Assembly: GCA_035541875.1 (NCBI GenBank)
Contig: DATKML010000003.1
Span: forward strand, 1-64,000
Direction: 5' to 3'
DNA length: 64,000 bases
From: JAJPHI01 sp035541875
GTDB lineage: Bacteria > Desulfobacterota > Binatia > Binatales > Binataceae
In this document: positions 24,168 through 33,523 of the stretch, piece after piece
Position numbering within the stretch: the stretch's first letter is position 1
Layout: every line of letters begins with the position of its first letter
Notes under the pieces: generated by a model
What the model saw: only the letters and a program-made list of their open reading frames with translations
What the model was told of the DNA's origin: nothing
Databases searched by the model: none
Program-made: the position numbers and the translations under genes

Positions 24168-25271
24168 TTATCCGAGGCCCATATCGTAGAGGCGATTGGC
24201 GTTCTCGAAGATGATCTTCCGCGTCACATTAGCGGGTGTCTCCGCAAAGTTCTCTTCGATTACCTTGAGCGAGTTGGGGAAGGTCGAATCGGCGTGCGGA
24301 AAATCCGACGCCCACATGTAGTTCTGCTCGCCGAAAAATTTCCACGTCGCCGCACCCAGCGGATCATCCTGGAAAGTTGCCCATACGTTGCGCTTCACGT
24401 ACTCGCTGGGTTTCTGTGGCATCCGTTTCGAGAAGCCCATCTTTGAATGCACGTGGTCGAGGCGATTGATCCAGTTTGGCATCCAGCCGACGTCGTTCTC
24501 CGCCGATACGATTTTAAGTCTGGGAAAACGCTCGAACACCCCGCCGTAAACGAGTCGCGTGATACACTGTTCGACGACGTGGATAACGTGGATCTGCAGG
24601 TCCGCCATCGTCGGCATCGCGGGCGTCAGTGGCATCCCCGACACCAGCGGTTTATGCAGCGAAATCGGTATCCCGAGATCCGAACAGACCCGCCACAAGG
24701 GATCGAAGCGCTCGTCGCTGTAGGGCAGGTCGTTACTGTCCGAAGCGAGAATCAGCATACCCTTGAGTCCCAGCTTGGCGCATCGTTCGATTTCCGAGAC
24801 ATCAGGCAGATCGCTCAGCGCATATAGCCCGATACCGACCAGGCGCTTCGGACTATGCCGGCAGAACTCGGCGATCCAATCGTTGTAAACGCGCAGACAG
24901 GCGCGCTGCAGCTCCGCATCTTTGAGATTGAACAGCACGATCCCGAGGCTGGAGTAGAGCACCTCGGCCACCACCCCATCGAGGTCCTGATCCTTGAGCC
25001 GCTCGACCGGATCCCATCCGCTCGGTCGCGCTGCTTCGTAACCTTTCTTCAGATGCTCTCGCAGTTCGTCGCCGCTGCGGCCTGCCGCAAAAGTTCCGGC
25101 GACTGCCAGCGGATGAATTCCCGGTGCGACGAAAACATACGGAGCGCCCGGCTTTTCCGCCTTGATCACGCGCGGCGCGTTATCGCGATACTTGCGATCG
25201 ATCCGTTCCACCCACAGATCGCCGGGTTCCGAAACATGCGAGTCGGCTGAAATGACGCGTTGATTTGCCAT
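24168..25271 (-). CDS. Amidohydrolase-2 (PF04909-type) metal-dependent hydrolase
   Basis: A 367-residue TIM-barrel hydrolase. The metal motif is VISADSHVSEPGDLW (D-x-H, residues about 7-17). Further conserved stretches are LVGIGLYALSDLPDVSEIERCAKLGLKG, of which LGLKGMLI is characteristic, SLHKPLVSG, and a C-terminal WASDFPHADSTFPNS with the catalytic Asp in SDFPH. The class covers decarboxylases and hydrolases of aromatic acids. It sits 12 bases downstream of a D-aminoacylase-like gene on the same strand, a likely two-gene operon, and is a distant paralogue of the gene at 17030-18517. Confidence 0.88.
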   Translation of the reverse strand: MANQRVISADSHVSEPGDLWVERIDRKYRDNAPRVIKAEKPGAPYVFVAPGIHPLAVAGTFAAGRSGDELREHLKKGYEAARPSGWDPVERLKDQDLDGVVAEVLYSSLGIVLFNLKDAELQRACLRVYNDWIAEFCRHSPKRLVGIGLYALSDLPDVSEIERCAKLGLKGMLILASDSNDLPYSDERFDPLWRVCSDLGIPISLHKPLVSGMPLTPAMPTMADLQIHVIHVVEQCITRLVYGGVFERFPRLKIVSAENDVGWMPNWINRLDHVHSKMGFSKRMPQKPSEYVKRNVWATFQDDPLGAATWKFFGEQNYMWASDFPHADSTFPNSLKVIEENFAETPANVTRKIIFENANRLYDMGLG

Positions 25272-25283
25272 CGAAGGAGCTCC

Positions 25284-26987
25284 TTAATTCGTCGTTTTCG
25301 CGGCGGCTCCGCCCGAGCGTAGTACTCGTCCGGGGAGTTCGCCTGAGTGGCGCTGCTCTTCGTAGAGGATGTGCCCATTTACGATCGTGTACTCAATCCC
25401 TTCGGCCTGCGTCACGAGTCGGCGTCCGCCTCCCGGTAGATCGTGTCGAATCTCCGGACGCTCCGGCGATCCGATCGTCGCAGGATCAAACACCGCGATA
25501 TCCGCCGCCATACCGGGTCGGAGCAGGCCGCGATCGGTGATCCCGAAGAAGGACGCTGGCTCCGAAGTGATGCGTCTAATCGCATGCTCCAGCGTGATTG
25601 CGTGCTTCTCGCGCACATAGCGTCCGAGCAGATAGGTTGGATAGCCCGCGTTGCACAGCATATCCACGTGCGCCCCGCCATCCGAGATTCCGATCATGGT
25701 GCGCGGGTCACTGAACTTCGCGGCTACGCGTCCCTCGTCGATATCCAGCAGCGGCATCATATAGTCCAGGCTTAGCTCATCTTCGATTGCGAGATCGAAG
25801 AAAGTATCGAGCGGCGCTACCCCGCGCTGATCACTAATCTCCTGAATCGATTTCCACTCGGTCCATTTCAGCGCCCGGTTGTTCGCCTCTTTCACCTTCG
25901 CGCGCGACCACATATCGCGGAAGACGGTGCGCCGTTCCAATTCGGCCGCGAAGCGGGCCCGGAAATCACGATCGGCATAGACGCTCTTCTGTGCCTCGAT
26001 CGCTTTATCCGCGAAGATCGGTTTAAGCGAATTCATACTGGCGAAGAGAAACGGGTTGCGCAGATTGAACTCTACGATCAGCGGCCGCACCGCGACCTGC
26101 GGGCGGCATCCGCGTTCGATCAGTGGTGCAGCCTTCTCCAGCGTCTCGGTCCACGCCTCGGGCGCATCATCGCGATCACGCAGATTCAGCCACGTTACAG
26201 GCCTCCCGCTCTCGGACGACAGCAGATCGAGAAGGACATACTCTTTGTCGGAAAGGCCGCTTGGTTGTTTGGTTAGCGCAATCTCGATCACGCCACGATC
26301 AAAATCGCGCAGGACGTGCGAGTAGGCGCGCAGTTCGTCGTTGCTCGCGAGTCGGCAAGCGAGCGGCTGCGCCTTGTACCCCAGATGCTGCGGCATCACG
26401 GTCATCGAAAAGCCGATCGCGCCTGCGGCGATCGCCTGATGCAATAATCCGCGAATCTCTGCAGTCTCCGCCTCGGTGGCCGCACGTTCCATCGCTTCAT
26501 CGCCCATCACCCAATGGCGAAAGGGTGAGAGCGAAGCGAGAAAGCCCATGTTGATTCCGGCGCCGCGCTTATCGGCAGCATCGAGGTATTGCGGGAAACT
26601 CTCCCAATCCCAACTGATTCCTCGACTCAGCACCTCATATGGAATCGCTTCGACGTGTACCAGGTTCCACGCGGCCACGTCGCGTTCAGCAGGCTTGCAT
26701 GGCGCGAGCCCGACGCCGCAATTCCCCATGATCACCGTCGTAACGCCGTGCCACGAGGAGCAGCTAATCAGCGGATCCCAACAGATTTGCGCATCGTAAT
26801 GCGTGTGCGGATCGATGAATCCCGGCGCGACGACCAAATCAGACGCATCGATTGTTCGCGCCGCACCATGCAGGTTCTTATCGATAGCGACGATCCGGCC
26901 ATTCGCGATCGCCACATCGGCGATCATCGAAGGACCACCGCTTCCATCGACCACGCGGCCGTTTCGCAGCAAGAGATCGTAAGCCAT
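25284..26987 (-). CDS. N-acyl-D-amino-acid deacylase-type amidohydrolase
   Basis: About 567 residues from ATG 26987, which has a strong GGAAGGAAAGCAG site; the frame is open to 27014. The N-terminal composite domain begins YDLLLRNGRVVDGSGGPS and the first metal ligands are in APGFIDPHTHYD. Further along are NCGVGLAPCKP, SMTVMPQHLGY, ISDGGAHVDMLCNAG and the closing VFDPATIGSPERPEIR...VNGHILY. This layout matches D-aminoacylases and related hydantoinase-type enzymes, which hydrolyse N-acyl-D-amino acids or cyclic amides. The actual substrate may differ. It heads a leftward pair with the gene at 24168-25271. Confidence 0.87.
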   Translation of the reverse strand: MAYDLLLRNGRVVDGSGGPSMIADVAIANGRIVAIDKNLHGAARTIDASDLVVAPGFIDPHTHYDAQICWDPLISCSSWHGVTTVIMGNCGVGLAPCKPAERDVAAWNLVHVEAIPYEVLSRGISWDWESFPQYLDAADKRGAGINMGFLASLSPFRHWVMGDEAMERAATEAETAEIRGLLHQAIAAGAIGFSMTVMPQHLGYKAQPLACRLASNDELRAYSHVLRDFDRGVIEIALTKQPSGLSDKEYVLLDLLSSESGRPVTWLNLRDRDDAPEAWTETLEKAAPLIERGCRPQVAVRPLIVEFNLRNPFLFASMNSLKPIFADKAIEAQKSVYADRDFRARFAAELERRTVFRDMWSRAKVKEANNRALKWTEWKSIQEISDQRGVAPLDTFFDLAIEDELSLDYMMPLLDIDEGRVAAKFSDPRTMIGISDGGAHVDMLCNAGYPTYLLGRYVREKHAITLEHAIRRITSEPASFFGITDRGLLRPGMAADIAVFDPATIGSPERPEIRHDLPGGGRRLVTQAEGIEYTIVNGHILYEEQRHSGELPGRVLRSGGAAAKTTN

Positions 26988-27182
26988 CTGCTTTCCTTCC
27001 GTTGATCCGATCACTTTCTGCGTAGGACGCCAAGGATAAGGAAGTCAAGCGCGATTCGATTTGCTTTCAGTGAGCCGGTTGTGATCGATTCATCATCGGC
27101 AAAGCCATCGCAGATTTGACCAGAGCTTAGGAATGGTTAAGCTTTAAGCGCGGATCTGGTGCCGCAACGCGGAGTACGAATA

Positions 27183-28091
27183 GTGAACGCCTCTCTACGA
27201 TTGCTGGAACATGTTTCGCGCGCGACCGTGGGTATCCACGTGCAAGTGCCGGAAACGCATCCGTCGGTTGCGATCGGTCTCGGCACCGACCGTCGCGGAA
27301 CGGGCACGATAGTCAGTTCCGACGGTCTCATCGTTACAGTTAATTACATGATCATGGGCGCGCACGACGTGATCGTGACCTTTACCAGCGGCGAGCAAGT
27401 TGCGGGCAAAGTGATCGCCCGTGACTTCACGACCAGCCTCGGCTTGATCAAAATCGACGGACGCGATCTGCCGCATCTCGACGTTGTCTCCTCGCAGACG
27501 GCGTCGCTCGGTCAGGAAATCCTGCTTGTCTCCAGCATCGGCGGCGAGAAGCGATGCGCCGACACTGGAATCATCACCTACCTCGGACCCTTCGATGCGG
27601 CTTGGGAGTTCGTGCTCGAGCGATGCGTATGCGTTACCGCGTCGGCATTGAATATCGGCCTCAACGGCGGCCCTATCGTTAATTCCAAAGGGCAGCTGCT
27701 CGCGGTTTCGTATCTGAACTTCGCTGAGATGGTCCGCCCGATTCTTGGGATTCCCGGCGAATGCTTCCTCTCCGGTCGTGACGAACTGATACGCCACGGC
27801 CACCGCGTGAGTACGCCGCCGCGCCTGTGGCTCGGCCTGCTCTCTTACACCTTGCGCGAGCACGTGGTGATCGCGGGCGTGATGCCCGGGAGTCCCGGCG
27901 AGAAGGCCGGTCTGCGGCAGGGTGATTTGGTACTCAGCGCCGACGGACGCGATATCCACGAGCGCAAAGCCCTCTACGAAGCGATTAATCGCCATCGCCC
28001 CGGCGAGGACGTGCAGCTCAAAATCATGCGCAACAATCGCGTGCACGATCTCGCCATCACGGCGATCGTCGTCGACGACTACCTTGGCTAA
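27183..28091 (+). CDS. HtrA/S1C-like PDZ protein lacking the catalytic triad
   Basis: About 302 residues from GTG 27183 (GGAG eight bases upstream). GTG 27159 is an alternative start. Residues about 1-200 form a trypsin-like S1C domain and 210-300 a PDZ domain (LWLGLLSYTL...VVIAGVMPGSPGEKAGLRQGDLVLSADG). Compared with active HtrA proteins the three catalytic sites are altered: His of the TNNHV motif is Tyr (TVNYMI), Asp of TDLALLKI is Ser (TSLGLIKI), and Ser of GNSGGP is Asn (GLNGGP). The fold-supporting residues around them remain. It has no signal peptide. It is probably a pseudoprotease with a binding or scaffolding role. It is convergent with ppdK. Confidence 0.82.
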   Translation: MNASLRLLEHVSRATVGIHVQVPETHPSVAIGLGTDRRGTGTIVSSDGLIVTVNYMIMGAHDVIVTFTSGEQVAGKVIARDFTTSLGLIKIDGRDLPHLDVVSSQTASLGQEILLVSSIGGEKRCADTGIITYLGPFDAAWEFVLERCVCVTASALNIGLNGGPIVNSKGQLLAVSYLNFAEMVRPILGIPGECFLSGRDELIRHGHRVSTPPRLWLGLLSYTLREHVVIAGVMPGSPGEKAGLRQGDLVLSADGRDIHERKALYEAINRHRPGEDVQLKIMRNNRVHDLAITAIVVDDYLG

Positions 28092-28124
28092 TCGCTGAGC
28101 CGATACTAATTACGCTTCGCAAAT

Positions 28125-28157
28125 AAAAAGCCTCTGCCGTAACCGGGAGAGGCTTTT
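28125..28157. terminator. Bidirectional rho-independent terminator
   Basis: A perfect 10-bp stem, AAAAGCCTCT against AGAGGCTTTT, with a 12-base loop. Both arms end in A or T runs, so it can serve the HtrA-like gene (rightward) and ppdK (leftward), which converge here. A 14-bp palindrome ACGTCTTAAGACGT follows at 28158-28171. Confidence 0.8.
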
Positions 28158-28189
28158 ACGTCTTAAGACGTTGGTCCGATCGGGCTGCT

Positions 28190-30940
28190 TTACACGTCTT
28201 TGAAAGCCCGCTTGGTCTGGCGTGCTTCGATCGCGGCTTGCGCTGCGGCGAGCTTTGCCACAGGCAAGCGGAACGGCGAGCACGACACGTAATCGAGTCC
28301 GAGGCGATGGCACAGCTTTACGCTGGCCGGATCGCCGCCATGCTCGCCGCAGATACCGATCTTAATCCCTTTGTTGGCTTTGCGCCCCTTCTCGATACCG
28401 ATCTTCATCAAGCCGGCTACGCCGGTTGCATCGAGTTCCTGGAACGGATCTTTCTTGTAGATACCGCGCGAGAGATAGTCGTTCAGAAATTTCGAGGAAT
28501 CATCGCGCGATAGTCCGTAGGTCATCTGCGTGAGGTCGTTGGTGCCGAAGGAGAAGAAGTCGGCGACTTCGCCGATCTGATCTGCCACGATACAGGCGCG
28601 CGGCACTTCGATCATCGTGCCGATCGTGAAGTTGAGACGGACCTTACCGTTGCGGCTCGAGACTTCTTTCGCCTCCTCGCGGATTTCCGCCGCGAGCATC
28701 TCGAACTCTTTGCGCTCGCCAATCAGCGGCAGCATGATCTCGGGAATCGCCTTCACGCCCTCAGCGCGTAACTGGATTGCTGCTTCGAGGATCGCGCGAG
28801 CCTGCGCCCGATAGATCTCGGGATAGCTTACGCCGAGTCGCGAACCGCGATGACCCAGCATCGGGTTGAATTCTTCCAGGCTGTTGCGCACCTGCATCAG
28901 CCGCTCGGGATCCGCGCCGATCGTCTCTGCGAGTTTTTCAATCTCGGCTTGGTTCTTAGGCAAGAACTCATGCAGCGGCGGATCGAGCAGGCGGATAGTT
29001 ACCGGCTTACCGGCCATCTCGCGCAGTATCGCCACGAAGTCCTCGCGCTGCATCGGCACGATTTTCTCCAGCGCGCGAGCCCGCTGCTGATGGTCTTCCG
29101 CCATGATCATCTCGCGCACCGCGTCGATCCGGCCCGGGCCGAAGAACATATGCTCGGTGCGGCAGAGTCCGATACCCTCGGCACCGAACTCGATCGCCAC
29201 GTGGGCATCGGTCGGTGTATCCGCGTTGGCGCGCACGCCAAGCTTGCGCTCCTGATCGGCCCATTTCATGAAGGTGCGGAAGAAGTCCGACATCTCGGGT
29301 TCTACGGTCGCGACGCGCCCGGCGATTACTTCGCCGGTGGAGCCGTCGAGCGTGATGAACTCGCCCCGGCGTAGGGTGCGGCCATTGGCCTGCATCGTGC
29401 CCGCAGCGTAGTCTATCTCGACCGCGGAGCATCCGGCGACGCAGCACTTACCCATCCCGCGTGCGACAACGGCAGCATGGCTGGTCATACCACCGCGGGC
29501 AGTGAGGATACCCTCCGCGACCTGCATCCCATGAATATCTTCGGGCGAGGTTTCGTGCCGAACCAGAATAACGCGCCGGCCCGCATTAACCGCCTCGACG
29601 GCTTCATCGGCGGTGAAGACCACCTCGCCCGCAACGGCACCCGGCGACGCGGGCAAGCCGCGCGCGAGCACGTCTTTCTTCGCGCTGGGGTCGAGTCGCG
29701 GATGGAGCAGCTGTTCGAGCTGTTCAGGCTCTACGCGGGTTAGCGCAGTGCGCCGATCGATAAGCTTTTCGTTCGCCATCTGCACCGCAGCGCGCACGGC
29801 AGCCTCGGCAGTGCGCTTGCCCGTGCGGGTCTGCAGCATGAAGAGCCGACCGCGCTCGATCGTGAACTCCATATCCTGCATGTCGCGGAAATGCTTCTCG
29901 AGCCGATCGGAAATCTTCAGCAGCGCTTTGTAGATAGCCGGAAACTGTTCTTCGAGCGTTGCGAAATTCGCCGCGCGATCGGCCTCGCTCACCCCATCGG
30001 TCTCAGCGCGACGACGCCCGGCGGCGAGACTGATCTGCAGCGGATTCCGGATACCCGCGACGACGTCCTCGCCTTGCGCATTGGCGAGAAACTCGCCGTA
30101 GATACCGCGTTCGCCGGTCGAAGGATCGCGCGTAAACGCGACGCCGGTGGCGCAATCGCCGCCCAGGTTCCCGAAGACCATCGATTGCACGGTCACGGCC
30201 GTGCCCCAATCGCCCGGAATATTATTGAACTTGCGATAGGCGATCGCGCGTTCGTTGTTCCACGAGTCGAAGACGGCTCCGATAGCTTCCCAGAGCTGAG
30301 CCTTCGGATCCTGCGGGATAGCACGGCCAACGCGGCGGCGAATGAGGTCGCGGAACTCGCTCACCAGTTCTTTCAGGTCATCGACCGAGAGATCGATATC
30401 GTTCTTGACGCCGCGACTCGCCTTTTTGCGATCAATCAATTCCTCGAATGGATCATGTTCGTGCTTGCTCTCGGGTTTGAGCTTGAGCACGACGTCGCCG
30501 TACATCTGGCAGAAGCGCCGATAGGAATCCCAGGCGAAGCGCGGGTTGCCGCTCACTGCTTCGAGTCCCAGCACGGTCTGATCGTTGAGGCCGAGGTTCA
30601 GCACGGTATCCATCATGCCGGGCATCGACACCCGTGCGCCCGACCGGACTGATACGAGCAGCGGATTCTTCGGGTCGCCGAACTTGCGGCCCATCACCTT
30701 TTCGATTCGCGCGATACTCTTGGCAACGCCCGCTTCGAGCCCCTTCGGATACTTGTGCTTGTGGTCGTAAAAGTAGTTGCAGACCTGGGTTGAGATGGTG
30801 AAACCGGGGGGCACGGGCAATTTGAGCGAAGCCATCTCCGCGAGTCCCGCACCCTTGCCGCCAAGGATTTCGCGCATCGAAGCCCGACCCTCAGCCGTAC
30901 CACCACCAAAGAAATAGATTTCAGGATGAACCCGCGCCAT
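28190..30940 (-). CDS. ppdK: Pyruvate, phosphate dikinase
   Basis: A 916-residue PPDK of normal length. The ATP-grasp domain occupies the N-terminal third (ILGGKGAGLAEMASLKLPVPPGF, of which GGKGAGLAEM is typical). The phosphohistidine domain has GGMTSHAAVVARGMGK around residue 460, and the C-terminal PEP-binding barrel ends with GICGEHGGDPASVK. The enzyme reversibly makes pyruvate and ATP from PEP, AMP and PPi, in gluconeogenesis or PPi-saving glycolysis. It is followed by a shared terminator. Upstream, at 30970-30994, lies a set of palindromes that includes a parS-like site. The next gene on the strand is glyS, 117 bases away. Confidence 0.97.
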   Translation of the reverse strand: MARVHPEIYFFGGGTAEGRASMREILGGKGAGLAEMASLKLPVPPGFTISTQVCNYFYDHKHKYPKGLEAGVAKSIARIEKVMGRKFGDPKNPLLVSVRSGARVSMPGMMDTVLNLGLNDQTVLGLEAVSGNPRFAWDSYRRFCQMYGDVVLKLKPESKHEHDPFEELIDRKKASRGVKNDIDLSVDDLKELVSEFRDLIRRRVGRAIPQDPKAQLWEAIGAVFDSWNNERAIAYRKFNNIPGDWGTAVTVQSMVFGNLGGDCATGVAFTRDPSTGERGIYGEFLANAQGEDVVAGIRNPLQISLAAGRRRAETDGVSEADRAANFATLEEQFPAIYKALLKISDRLEKHFRDMQDMEFTIERGRLFMLQTRTGKRTAEAAVRAAVQMANEKLIDRRTALTRVEPEQLEQLLHPRLDPSAKKDVLARGLPASPGAVAGEVVFTADEAVEAVNAGRRVILVRHETSPEDIHGMQVAEGILTARGGMTSHAAVVARGMGKCCVAGCSAVEIDYAAGTMQANGRTLRRGEFITLDGSTGEVIAGRVATVEPEMSDFFRTFMKWADQERKLGVRANADTPTDAHVAIEFGAEGIGLCRTEHMFFGPGRIDAVREMIMAEDHQQRARALEKIVPMQREDFVAILREMAGKPVTIRLLDPPLHEFLPKNQAEIEKLAETIGADPERLMQVRNSLEEFNPMLGHRGSRLGVSYPEIYRAQARAILEAAIQLRAEGVKAIPEIMLPLIGERKEFEMLAAEIREEAKEVSSRNGKVRLNFTIGTMIEVPRACIVADQIGEVADFFSFGTNDLTQMTYGLSRDDSSKFLNDYLSRGIYKKDPFQELDATGVAGLMKIGIEKGRKANKGIKIGICGEHGGDPASVKLCHRLGLDYVSCSPFRLPVAKLAAAQAAIEARQTKRAFKDV

Positions 30941-30969
30941 GGTTAATTCGCTTTCTCGCTACAGTTGTA

Positions 30970-30994
30970 ATGTTTCGTGTGAAACATGATGTTT
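30970..30994. promoter_or_regulatory. parS-like nested palindrome upstream of ppdK
   Basis: ATGTTTC-GTGT-GAAACAT (30970-30987) is an inverted repeat, and its right arm is re-used in AAACAT-G-ATGTTT (30982-30994). The inner 16 bases at 30971-30986 match the ParB binding site TGTTTCACGTGAAACA at 14 positions, differing only in the two bases left of centre. It may be a degenerate parS site or an operator for ppdK. Confidence 0.5.
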
Positions 30995-31057
30995 TTCACC
31001 CTTGACCGTTCTCCACAGGTAATTTCGTTTTTTCCCCAGAAAACTGATCCGATAGCT

Positions 31058-32404
31058 TTATCGAGCCCAGCCGATACGCTCGATCAGGACGGCAGCCAGG
31101 CTGTTGATCGAGATGCGCTCCTGCTCGGTCGTATCGCGGTCGCGCAACGTTACCGTATCGTCTTCCATCGTCTGATGGTCGATTGTGACGCCGAAGGGCG
31201 TGCCAACTTCGTCCATGCGACGATAGCGACGGCCGATCGAGCCCGCCTGATCGTAGCCGACGGTGAAGTAGCGCTGCAGCATCGCGCGCACCGCGTGGGC
31301 TTTCTCCGGATGCCCGTTCTTGCGGAGCAGCGGATAGACCGCGACCTTGATCGGTGCGAGCCGCGGATCGAGTCGCAGCACGATACGCTCTTCGTTCTCG
31401 ACCACGTCTTCATCGTAGGCATCGAGCAGAAACGCGAGCATCGTGCGATCAACGCCGGCGGCCGGTTCGATAACCCACGGACGATAGCGCTGCTTGGCCT
31501 CTTCGTCGAAGTAGGTCAGGTCCTTACCGCTGAACTTGGCATGCTGATCGAGGTCGAAGCTGCCGCGCCGGGCGATACCTTCAAGCTCGCCCCATCCGAA
31601 GGGATAGAGGTATTCCACGTCGGTCGTGCCGCGTGAGTAGTGCGATAGCTCATCCTGGGCATGCGGACGCAGCCGCAGATGATCCGCTTTCACGCCGTAC
31701 TTCACGTACCAGCTGAAGCGTTCATTCACCCAGTAGTTGAACCACTTCTGTTCTTCTTCAGCATCGGGCTTAACGAAGAACTCCATTTCCATCTGCTCGA
31801 ATTCGCGCGTGCGAAAGATGAAGTTGCCGGGCGTGATCTCGTTACGAAACGATTTGCCGGTCTGCGCGATACCGAAGGGTAGCTTCACGCGCTGTGTATC
31901 GATCGCGTTGGCAAAGTTTGCGAAGATTCCCTGCGCGGTCTCCGGTCGGAGATAGACCGTGTTGGCGGTGTCCTCAACCGGGCCCATGAAGGTCTTGAAC
32001 ATCAGGTTGAACTGACGCGCTTCGGTCAGCTCGCCGCCGCACTCGGGGCATCGCGTGCCCTCGATATGGTCGGCGCGAAAACGCTGCTTACAGCTTTTGC
32101 AATCGACTAGTGGGTCCGTGAAACTTTCCAGATGGCCGGAGGCCTCCCAGGTGCGCGGATGCTGCAAAATAGCGCTATCGAGTCCGATGACGTCGTTGCG
32201 CGCCTGTACCATCTCGCGCCACCAGGCCTCTTTGACGTTGCGCTTGAGTTCAACACCCAGCGGGCCGTAGTCGAAGGTCGAGCCGAGCCCGCCGTATATA
32301 TCGCTGGTGGGGAAAACGATGCCACGGCGTTTGCTCAAGTTCACGATCTTTTCCATCGTGACTGCACGCTTTTCCGTGGATTGATTAGGAACAGCTTCCG
32401 CCAA
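31058..32404 (-). CDS. glyS: Glycine-tRNA ligase, dimeric (alpha2) type
   Basis: A 448-residue class II synthetase of the single-chain dimeric type, not the GlyQ/GlyS tetramer. Motifs are VNLSKRRGIVFPTSDIYGG, the zinc-type CKSCKQRFRADH...CPECGG, LRPETAQGIFANF, and motif-2-like GKSFRNEITPGNFIFRTREFEQME, of which RTREFEQMEMEFF is diagnostic. The C-terminal anticodon-binding domain runs from about residue 345 on. It starts at TTG 32404 behind GGAGG. It charges tRNA-Gly with glycine. Confidence 0.96.
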   Translation of the reverse strand: MAEAVPNQSTEKRAVTMEKIVNLSKRRGIVFPTSDIYGGLGSTFDYGPLGVELKRNVKEAWWREMVQARNDVIGLDSAILQHPRTWEASGHLESFTDPLVDCKSCKQRFRADHIEGTRCPECGGELTEARQFNLMFKTFMGPVEDTANTVYLRPETAQGIFANFANAIDTQRVKLPFGIAQTGKSFRNEITPGNFIFRTREFEQMEMEFFVKPDAEEEQKWFNYWVNERFSWYVKYGVKADHLRLRPHAQDELSHYSRGTTDVEYLYPFGWGELEGIARRGSFDLDQHAKFSGKDLTYFDEEAKQRYRPWVIEPAAGVDRTMLAFLLDAYDEDVVENEERIVLRLDPRLAPIKVAVYPLLRKNGHPEKAHAVRAMLQRYFTVGYDQAGSIGRRYRRMDEVGTPFGVTIDHQTMEDDTVTLRDRDTTEQERISINSLAAVLIERIGWAR

Positions 32405-32442
32405 AGGATTCCTCCAAGTGAATCATGAATCTCTCTCGGCTA

Positions 32443-32979
32443 TCAGCCGAGCGTAATGATCTCAGTAAAAATTTCGCCGCCCGGGCGAATCTCCAGAATG
32501 CCAACCGTACCGGGCACATCGACCAGATTGCGCGGCAAGGTTGCACTGCCTGGATTAACCACCAGCGTCGTACCGAAGCGCGTCACGCCTTCAAGATGGC
32601 TATGGCCCATCACGAGCACGTCGACCGGCGCCCCGAAATGCGTGTTCATTGCCCGCTGAAAAACTTCGTCAGAGGTCTCGTCCGGAGTCGGCAGCGCATG
32701 CGCCAAACCGATCCGTAGGCCCTCGACTTCCAGCAGATGCGCGAACCGGACGCGCTCTTCGGGCTCGAGCTTATGGCGATGGCCATCGAGGCCTTCATCG
32801 CCGTTCCCAACGGCAGCGATTACCGGTGCGATCGTGGCCAGTTCGTCGAGCACGCGATTAACGTAAACGTCACCGGCATGCATAACGAGGTCAACGTCGC
32901 GGAAGACCTCGAAGACCCGCGCCGGCAGATGCTCGCAAGCCTCGGGAATATGAGTGTCGGAGATGAGCCCGATGCGCAT
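32443..32979 (-). CDS. YfcE/MJ0936-family metallophosphoesterase
   Basis: A 178-residue calcineurin-like phosphoesterase with the metal-binding motifs GLISDTHIPE (D-x-H), VMHAGDVYVN (GD), AVGNGDEGL (GN-D), VMGHSHLEGV (GHSH) and a closing VVNPGSATLPR. The YfcE group are small phosphodiesterases active on model substrates; the physiological substrate is not settled. It starts 64 bases from the lipoprotein-type gene in the opposite direction, and its stop lies 39 bases from glyS. It may be co-transcribed with glyS. Confidence 0.92.
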   Translation of the reverse strand: MRIGLISDTHIPEACEHLPARVFEVFRDVDLVMHAGDVYVNRVLDELATIAPVIAAVGNGDEGLDGHRHKLEPEERVRFAHLLEVEGLRIGLAHALPTPDETSDEVFQRAMNTHFGAPVDVLVMGHSHLEGVTRFGTTLVVNPGSATLPRNLVDVPGTVGILEIRPGGEIFTEIITLG

Positions 32980-33101
32980 TGATGTTGCCGTGATAGAAGT
33001 TCCCGAAGTGAGATGTTAAAGCTATCATGGACCTAAAGTCGCGGCAATTTGGGGCTGGTCCGGCCCATCGACGCCCGCGACCTCCAAGGATAGGTGACGA
33101 C

Positions 33102-33431
33102 GTGCGGCACAAGGTCTATCGCGGATTGGCGGCGTTGATTCTGGCGGTTGGGTTGGTGGGATGCGGTCACAAGCTGGTCGCGCACAACGGCGATACGACC
33201 GTTAACGTCTATCCCAGCAAAGAGCAGTTCGACAAAGTCCAGTCGATGAAGTCGCAGGGCGGCCCGGTTGCGATGCTTGGTGGGCTGGGCGAAGGCTTGC
33301 TCGCGAAGAAAATAGACGCCAACACACCCGTAAAGGTTATCTCCAGCGACGATAACGGTGCGATGATCGAAGTTGCCGACGGCCCCGAGAAGGGCTTCAA
33401 GGGCTACGTAGCCAAAGACAACGTGGACTAG
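33102..33431 (+). CDS. Small lipoprotein with SH3-like domain
   Basis: About 109 residues from GTG 33102, with AAGGATAGG upstream. The N-terminus is a lipoprotein signal: basic VRHKVYRG, a hydrophobic run, and lipobox LVGC (Cys about 22). The mature part has a bacterial SH3-like C-terminus (TPVKVISSDDNGAMIEVADG...GFKGYVAKDNV). SH3b domains of this kind often bind cell-wall peptides. The frame is open upstream to 33027 but that part lacks a ribosome site. The function is unknown. Confidence 0.75.
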   Translation: MRHKVYRGLAALILAVGLVGCGHKLVAHNGDTTVNVYPSKEQFDKVQSMKSQGGPVAMLGGLGEGLLAKKIDANTPVKVISSDDNGAMIEVADGPEKGFKGYVAKDNVD

Positions 33432-33461
33432 CCACGGTCATCCAGACCTCCGAAGCCAGAC

Positions 33462-33496
33462 CAAAAAATAAGTGGGCCGGTGCTAACCGACCCACT
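33462..33496 (-). terminator. Rho-independent terminator of the collagen-like gene
   Basis: A 10-base stem (AGTGGGCCGG / CCGACCCACT, with a two-base mismatch) and a six-base loop. Read leftward it is followed by TTATTTTTTGG. It lies 28 bases beyond the stop of the leftward gene at 33524. Confidence 0.7.
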
Positions 33497-33523
33497 ACAT
33501 TCGCTCACTCTTTCTGGTTCTGA

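Noticed and set aside
31009..31017. TTCTCCACA, one mismatch from a DnaA box, near the parS-like site
   Set aside because: A single degenerate box; no cluster of boxes and no dnaA or gid genes nearby, so no origin is claimed.
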